Assembly (NCBI RefSeq): GCF_963677005.1
Contig: NZ_OY781616.1
Location: 2,985,001 to 3,049,000, forward strand
Origin: Maridesulfovibrio sp.
Lineage (GTDB): Bacteria > Desulfobacterota > Desulfovibrionia > Desulfovibrionales > Desulfovibrionaceae
Length of the DNA stretch: 64,000 nucleotides
Direction of reading: 5' to 3'
Positions 59,908 to 64,000 of this stretch are shown piece after piece; the first letter of the stretch is position 1; each line of letters begins with the position of its first letter. The notes under the pieces are model-generated. The model ran no database searches, was not told where the DNA came from, and was given only the letters and a program-made list of their open reading frames with translations. The position numbers and the translations under genes were made by a program.

Positions 59908-59945
59908 AATCAAGCGAATAAATACGCAGAAATCAGACGCAGGGT

Positions 59946-61613
59946 CTATTTTTTATACACGGCACCAGTGGAGGCCGAGGTAACATTTTCGCTGTAACGT
60001 TTGAGGAATGCGGAAGGCAGTTCCTTTTGAATCGGCTTGAACGCTGCCTTGCGTTTTTCCAGTTCGGCCTCGTCCACCAGAAGATTGATGGAACGTCCGG
60101 GGATGTCGATCTCTATGGTATCGCCGGTCTGCACAAGACCGATGGCTCCGCCGGAAGCGGCTTCCGGAGAAACGTGCCCGATGGCTGCGCCGCGGGTTCC
60201 GCCGCTGAAACGTCCGTCGGTAATGAGCGCAACGTCAGCGCCGAGTCCCATGCCGGCAATGGCCGAGGTGGGGGTCAGCATTTCGCGCATGCCCGGTCCG
60301 CCCTTGGGTCCTTCGTAAAGAATGACCACTGCATCGCCTTTGACGATCTTGTTGCCGAGAATGGCTTCAACTGCTTCTTCTTCGGAGTTGAAAACCTTGG
60401 CATTGCAGGTGCGTTTCATCATTTCCGGAGCCACGGCGGACTGCTTGACGACACATCCGTCCTTGGCAATGTTTCCGAACAGGACAGCGATACCGCCTTC
60501 CTTGCTGTACGGATCATCAATCGGACGTACGATTTCGTAGTTCTTGACCCCGGCATTAAGAGCCTTGAGGTTTTCACCAACGGTCTTTCCGGTAACGGTC
60601 ATAACGTCAAGGTTGATGCGTCCGCTCTTTGCAAGTTCGGCCATGACTCCCGGTATTCCGCCGGCGCTGTTCAGGTCTTCAATGTGGTTGGGACCGGCCG
60701 GAGAAAGCTTGCACAGGTTCGGAGTGCTGCGGCTGATTTCATCGAATATGGTCAGGTCGAGCTTGAGTCCGGCTTCGCTGAAAATGGCGGGCAGGTGCAG
60801 AACCGTGTTGGTGGAGCAACCCAGCGCCATATCCATGGTCACGGCGTTCTTCAGGCTCTTTTCGGTGACGATATCACGCGGTCTGATATCCTTTTCCAGC
60901 AGAGTCATGATCTGCGCACCGGCTTCCTTGGCAAGGCGCACGCGCTCGGCCATGACAGCGGGGATGGTTCCGTTGCCGGGCAGGGCCAGACCGATTGTTT
61001 CGGAAAGGCAGTTCATGGAGTTGGCCGTGAACATGCCGGAACAGGACCCGCAGGTGGGGCAGGCGCTCTGTTCCAGTACGGAAAGTTCGTCTTCGGTCAT
61101 ATTTCCGGCCTTAACCTGTCCTACGCCTTCGAAAACGGTGATCAGGTCGACCTTGTTTCCTTCCTTGCGTCCGGCCAGCATGGGCCCGCCGCTGATAACG
61201 ATGGTGGGGATATTCAGGCGCAGAGCAGCCATGAGCATACCCGGTACGATCTTGTCACAGTTCGGGATGAGCACCAGCGCGTCAAAAGGATGGGCTGTAG
61301 CCATGATCTCGATGGAGTCTGCGATAATTTCGCGGCTGGGCAGCGAATAACGCATACCGGCATGGTTCATTGCCAGACCGTCACAGACGCCGATAGCCGG
61401 GAATTCCATGGGAACACCGCCGGCAAGACGAACACCGTCCTTTACCGCACGGGTAATGGTATTCAGATGCACATGGCCGGGAATAACTTCGTTGGCAGCG
61501 TTGCAGATACCGATCAGAGGACGGCTTACCTCGTCCTTGGACATACCAAGAGCATACAGCAGGGAACGATGCGGGGCTTTTTCCAGCCCTCCAGTCATTT
61601 TTTTACTTCTCAT
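59946..61613 (-). CDS. ilvD: Dihydroxy-acid dehydratase
   Basis: The 555-residue enzyme dehydrates dihydroxy acids in valine, leucine and isoleucine synthesis. The iron-sulfur cysteines are in NCDKIVPGM and [16 protein letters not shown], and the [19 protein letters not shown] and [10 protein letters not shown] motifs are typical. AGAGG lies before the ATG. It is monocistronic here; no other ilv or leu genes are adjacent. Confidence 0.96.
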   Translation of the reverse strand: MRSKKMTGGLEKAPHRSLLYALGMSKDEVSRPLIGICNAANEVIPGHVHLNTITRAVKDGVRLAGGVPMEFPAIGVCDGLAMNHAGMRYSLPSREIIADSIEIMATAHPFDALVLIPNCDKIVPGMLMAALRLNIPTIVISGGPMLAGRKEGNKVDLITVFEGVGQVKAGNMTEDELSVLEQSACPTCGSCSGMFTANSMNCLSETIGLALPGNGTIPAVMAERVRLAKEAGAQIMTLLEKDIRPRDIVTEKSLKNAVTMDMALGCSTNTVLHLPAIFSEAGLKLDLTIFDEISRSTPNLCKLSPAGPNHIEDLNSAGGIPGVMAELAKSGRINLDVMTVTGKTVGENLKALNAGVKNYEIVRPIDDPYSKEGGIAVLFGNIAKDGCVVKQSAVAPEMMKRTCNAKVFNSEEEAVEAILGNKIVKGDAVVILYEGPKGGPGMREMLTPTSAIAGMGLGADVALITDGRFSGGTRGAAIGHVSPEAASGGAIGLVQTGDTIEIDIPGRSINLLVDEAELEKRKAAFKPIQKELPSAFLKRYSENVTSASTGAVYKK

Positions 61614-61675
61614 ATTGATTCCTCTTTATAAATATTTCCGGCGGCTTTATCGGCATTTTTTGTCAGCAAAGAAGT

Positions 61676-61756
61676 TTTGATGCGCTTCGCGCTTTTGACA
61701 ATCTGATTTCGCCGCTGGCAGCCAAAGGGGATAATCCCCTTTGGAATCCCTAATAG
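61676..61756 (+). repeat. Dispersed intergenic palindromic repeat, copy G
   Basis: TTTTGATGCGCTTCGCGCTTTT, a spacer, TTTCGCCGCTGGCAGCC, then CCAAAGGGGATAATCCCCTTTGG and AATCCCTAATAG. It lies between ftsX and ilvD and is almost identical to copies B and E in the stem region. Confidence 0.78.
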
Positions 61757-61823
61757 TTTAAAGTGGCTGCATCAAAAGTAGCCTTTTAAATCAAAATTTT
61801 TCGGAGTTCAGGCCCCTGGCCTA

Positions 61824-62705
61824 TCAGTTCCTGACAGCCACAAAGCTGCTCAGCATACCGATGAAGGTTACCGTGCCAAGCAGGATTGCGCACTGTTCGG
61901 GGGGTAAAAAACCGATTTTCAGGAACAGGGGCGGGAAGTTGAGTATGTCGGAAAAAATCTGTTGGGCCCCGTAAAGCATACCCAGGGCGATGGAGCTTCC
62001 CAGCAGGCCCAGCAAGGCTCCTCCGGTCAGGAGGGGCAGTCTTATGAACCACTGCTTTGCACCCACAAGGTACAGGATTTCAATCTCGTCCAGCCGGGTC
62101 ATCAGTGACAGCCGCATGGTATTTCCGACCACCAGAGCCACCACGAATCCCAGAAAACCGATAACGGGCCAGACAACCGATTGGGCCAGATTTATCCAGC
62201 CACGCGCAAGGTCGATCTGGAGCGGATTGTAATGAACCTTGTCCACAAAGGGAAGTCCTTTTAGTTTCCGCAGCAGATTTGCGGCCCAGCGTTCATTTTT
62301 TAAGCTCGGCTCAACTGAAAAGGAAAGCAGCGCGGTCGGCGGCAGGGGATTGCTGTCGGCCCCCAGCCAGGAGAAATCCCCGGAATCACTGAGAGCCCCG
62401 GACAATTGTTTAAGGGCGTTTTCCGGAGTAAACGTACGTATATCCCTGAGTCCCTCAATTGTTTCCAGATCGGCCCATTGTTTTTCAATATCCGCAAGCG
62501 GAGAGCCCGGCTTCCAGAAAATCTGTATTTCCACCTGCCCCCTTGATTTGAGCAGTTCCTGATTGACGTTGTGCAGGGCCAGCATGAACATTCCGGCCAG
62601 CAGGGAAACCATGGTTACCGCAACCAGAGTGAAAATGTTGGCCCATGGATGCAGGCCGAGGTCGCGTATACCGCGTCCGACCAGTCGGAAAAAAACAGCT
62701 AGCAC
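61824..62705 (-). CDS. ftsX: Cell division protein FtsX
   Basis: The 293-residue protein has a short cytoplasmic segment, a first membrane helix (FTLVAVTMVSLLAGMFMLAL), a periplasmic domain, and three further helices with FLGFVVALVVGNTMRLSLMTR. With FtsE it regulates peptidoglycan hydrolases at the septum. A GTG at 62703-62705 is the likely start, with GAGGAG 8 bases before; a GTG three codons earlier overlaps that site. It overlaps ftsE by seven bases. Confidence 0.9.
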   Translation of the reverse strand: MLAVFFRLVGRGIRDLGLHPWANIFTLVAVTMVSLLAGMFMLALHNVNQELLKSRGQVEIQIFWKPGSPLADIEKQWADLETIEGLRDIRTFTPENALKQLSGALSDSGDFSWLGADSNPLPPTALLSFSVEPSLKNERWAANLLRKLKGLPFVDKVHYNPLQIDLARGWINLAQSVVWPVIGFLGFVVALVVGNTMRLSLMTRLDEIEILYLVGAKQWFIRLPLLTGGALLGLLGSSIALGMLYGAQQIFSDILNFPPLFLKIGFLPPEQCAILLGTVTFIGMLSSFVAVRN

Positions 62706-63388
62706 GGGCAGCACTCCTCAAGGATGTGGGCCGGAGGTTCGCAGATCTGCCCGTTTTCAAGATGGACAATCCGCGCATCCGGGACAGTGCGCAGTATTTC
62801 CCGGCTGTGGGTGGCCATCACCACTGTAGTCCCGTGGGTATGAAACTGCTTGAACACCTCCATGAGGTGCAAGGACAGTTCGAAATCAAGGTTTCCGGTC
62901 GGTTCGTCGGCAAGGATGAGTTTGGGATTGACCACCATTGCGCGGGCAATGGCGACCCGCTGCTGCTCGCCGCCGGAAAGCTGATGGCATTTGGTGTAGC
63001 TCTTGTTATCAAGCCCCAGAGCCCGGATTATGGCCCGGACCCTTTTGTCTATGGTGGATTTGGGCATGCTGCGCACAGTCAGGGCCAGAGCGACGTTTTC
63101 GTACACCGAGCGGTTCGGCAGTATCTTGAAATCCTGAAAGACCACGCCGAGTTCCCGGCGCAGCATGGGGATATTACCCCGTTTCATGTTGTGCAGTTCA
63201 AAACCGGCAACGGTGCCCTGTCCGCGTTTGAGGGGCAGCGCTCCGTACAGAAGGCGCATGAGGGTGGTCTTTCCGGCCCCGGAATGGCCAGTCAGAAAGA
63301 TGAACTCACCTTTCCCGATGTTCAGGGTGATGTCCTTGAGTGCCCAGGTGGGACCGAAATTGTAAGACAGCCTGTTGAGCCGTATCAT
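62699..63388 (-). CDS. ftsE: Cell division ATP-binding protein FtsE
   Basis: The 229-residue ABC ATPase has Walker [10 protein letters not shown], the Q loop, the signature [16 protein letters not shown] and Walker [13 protein letters not shown]. It pairs with FtsX in the divisome, driving amidase activation. It overlaps ftsX by seven bases. A small lipoprotein gene is upstream (16-base gap), so the three are probably one operon. Confidence 0.95.
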   Translation of the reverse strand: MIRLNRLSYNFGPTWALKDITLNIGKGEFIFLTGHSGAGKTTLMRLLYGALPLKRGQGTVAGFELHNMKRGNIPMLRRELGVVFQDFKILPNRSVYENVALALTVRSMPKSTIDKRVRAIIRALGLDNKSYTKCHQLSGGEQQRVAIARAMVVNPKLILADEPTGNLDFELSLHLMEVFKQFHTHGTTVVMATHSREILRTVPDARIVHLENGQICEPPAHILEECCPC

Positions 63389-63404
63389 TGCCGCAACCGA
63401 CCTC

Positions 63405-63758
63405 TTAGAATCTGACCTTCAGCTTCTGGCCGTCGGAAATCTCGCATTCGCCCGTGCCGCCGCCGTGAAAGGATTTAACAGGATCCTTGAGCACAAACCT
63501 GCAATTCATGCTGACCCCGTTGTCATCAAAAAGAGTGACGCTTTTTGCGCCGTATTTCATTTCGCCGCTGAAAACCGTCTCATCCGGGAGCTGGGCCTTG
63601 ACCGTATACATTCGAAGACCTCGGATATCCGAAGCGACCACCTGCGCGGAACCGAGTGCATCGCCCTCGCCGGAAACAAGATCACCGTTCATGGTCACCG
63701 GAGCGCAGGCCGCAAGCCCGGCCAGCAGAACCGCCAGTATCAGAAATCTGTAAAGCAT
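63405..63758 (-). CDS. Small putative lipoprotein upstream of ftsE
   Basis: The 117-residue protein has a lipoprotein signal ending in LLAGLAAC (cysteine about residue 18), then a short beta-rich domain (GDLVSGEGDALGSAQV ... VFSGEMKYGAKSVTLFDDNGVSM). AAGGAG lies 7 bases before the ATG at 63756-63758. I do not recognise the family. It is co-directional with ftsE and ftsX. Confidence 0.75.
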   Translation of the reverse strand: MLYRFLILAVLLAGLAACAPVTMNGDLVSGEGDALGSAQVVASDIRGLRMYTVKAQLPDETVFSGEMKYGAKSVTLFDDNGVSMNCRFVLKDPVKSFHGGGTGECEISDGQKLKVRF

Positions 63759-64000
63759 CGTTATTCTCCTTGCCTGAAGTTGTAGCAGGGGCCGACCCCT
63801 TTTGTAAAACAATGGTTATTGTCTTGGCTCCCCGGCTCAAAAGGCAAAAAACATAACCGTAAATCATGCTTCATTACAATGCATTATTTACGTTCGGACT
63901 GTTTTCCATTACGTTCCCGAATAGAGCATGGACCGGAACCATCCCCTTAAAACATCCCGGCAGTTGGGTGTCGACCTGTTCTCCAACTCATAACCTGTTG
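63759..64000. other. Intergenic region at the right window edge
   Basis: The last 242 bases contain no gene that I can support. A 21-codon reading at 63928 and its surroundings share a 15-base string, GCATGGACCGGAACC, with 59854-59868. The promoter of the ftsEX operon should lie on the minus strand here. Confidence 0.4.

Noticed and set aside
60027..61631. A long open frame on the plus strand opposite ilvD
   Set aside because: It is the complement of a confident ilvD gene and carries no recognisable motif; such frames arise from GC-rich third positions.
1..64000. CRISPR array, transposase, rRNA or selenocysteine-interrupted gene
   Set aside because: None was seen: the repeats are not regularly spaced, no transposase motif is visible, and no in-frame TGA interruption stands out.

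Overview
The window looks like chromosomal DNA from a marine-type sulfate-reducing bacterium of the Desulfovibrionales (Desulfovibrio / Maridesulfovibrio group). This is inferred from gene content and style: a ferredoxin-linked 2-oxoacid oxidoreductase operon, a mot-fliL-fliN-fliOPQ motility operon, many small lipoproteins, an orphan PAS-rich kinase and HD-GYP regulator, and AT-rich spacers between moderately GC-rich genes. No search was run, so the taxonomy is an inference. Genes lie on both strands with short spacers. I see no rRNA, CRISPR array, insertion sequence, integrase or prophage.

Layout. 1-2509 (+): end of a ferredoxin subunit, then alpha, beta and gamma subunits of a 2-oxoacid:ferredoxin oxidoreductase. 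2772-7000: aroE (+), then an aldehyde dehydrogenase and an MltD-like LysM transglycosylase (-). 7333-8109 (+): rlmB-type rRNA methyltransferase. 8115-13158 (-): motility operon motA-motB-motB2-fliL-fliN-fliO-fliP-fliQ, with yggS, era and topA upstream on the same strand. 17745-22665 (-): Hpt protein, amino-acid permease, membrane TPR protein, SAM hydrolase. 23115-29119 (+): argS, SPOR protein, CadB-type antiporter, CDF transporter, dienelactone hydrolase. 29148-40189 (mostly -): nitroreductase, HD-GYP regulator, cyclophilin, DUF401, sensor kinase, DUF3431, NhaA, EamA and AraC, with a predicted small RNA at about 29853-29963 (+). 40330-40405: tRNA-Phe. 40642-42603 (+): chemoreceptor. 42709-49703 (-): CCA-like HD protein, pyrC, pyrB, an amidohydrolase, a lipoprotein, SppA and LysE. 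50097-53535 (-): small membrane protein, zinc phospholipase-C-like protein, cardiolipin synthase. 53959-56633 (+): a cyclic-nucleotide-binding protein with a FliG-like C-terminus, translationally coupled to a second motA-motB pair. 56745-63758: FKBP, Trm112-like, PHP phosphatase, U32 peptidase, ilvD, ftsX, ftsE and a lipoprotein.

How the genes work together. Two stator systems are encoded: the canonical motAB (plus an extra motB) in the flagellar operon, and motAB at 55122-56633 preceded by the CNB-HTH-FliG_C protein. The second set is the strongest candidate for an undescribed system, possibly a nucleotide-gated brake, clutch or alternative rotor contact. Pyrimidine synthesis (pyrB-pyrC), branched-chain amino-acid synthesis (ilvD), division (ftsEX) and translation genes make up the ordinary background.

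A dispersed repeat occurs in about seven intergenic copies. It combines a GCGCTTCGCGC mini-hairpin, a TCTCCGACGGCC-like box and a CCAAAGGG...CCCTTTGG palindrome, with base-paired variation between copies. A separate 124-bp near-perfect palindrome follows the small gene at 50097.
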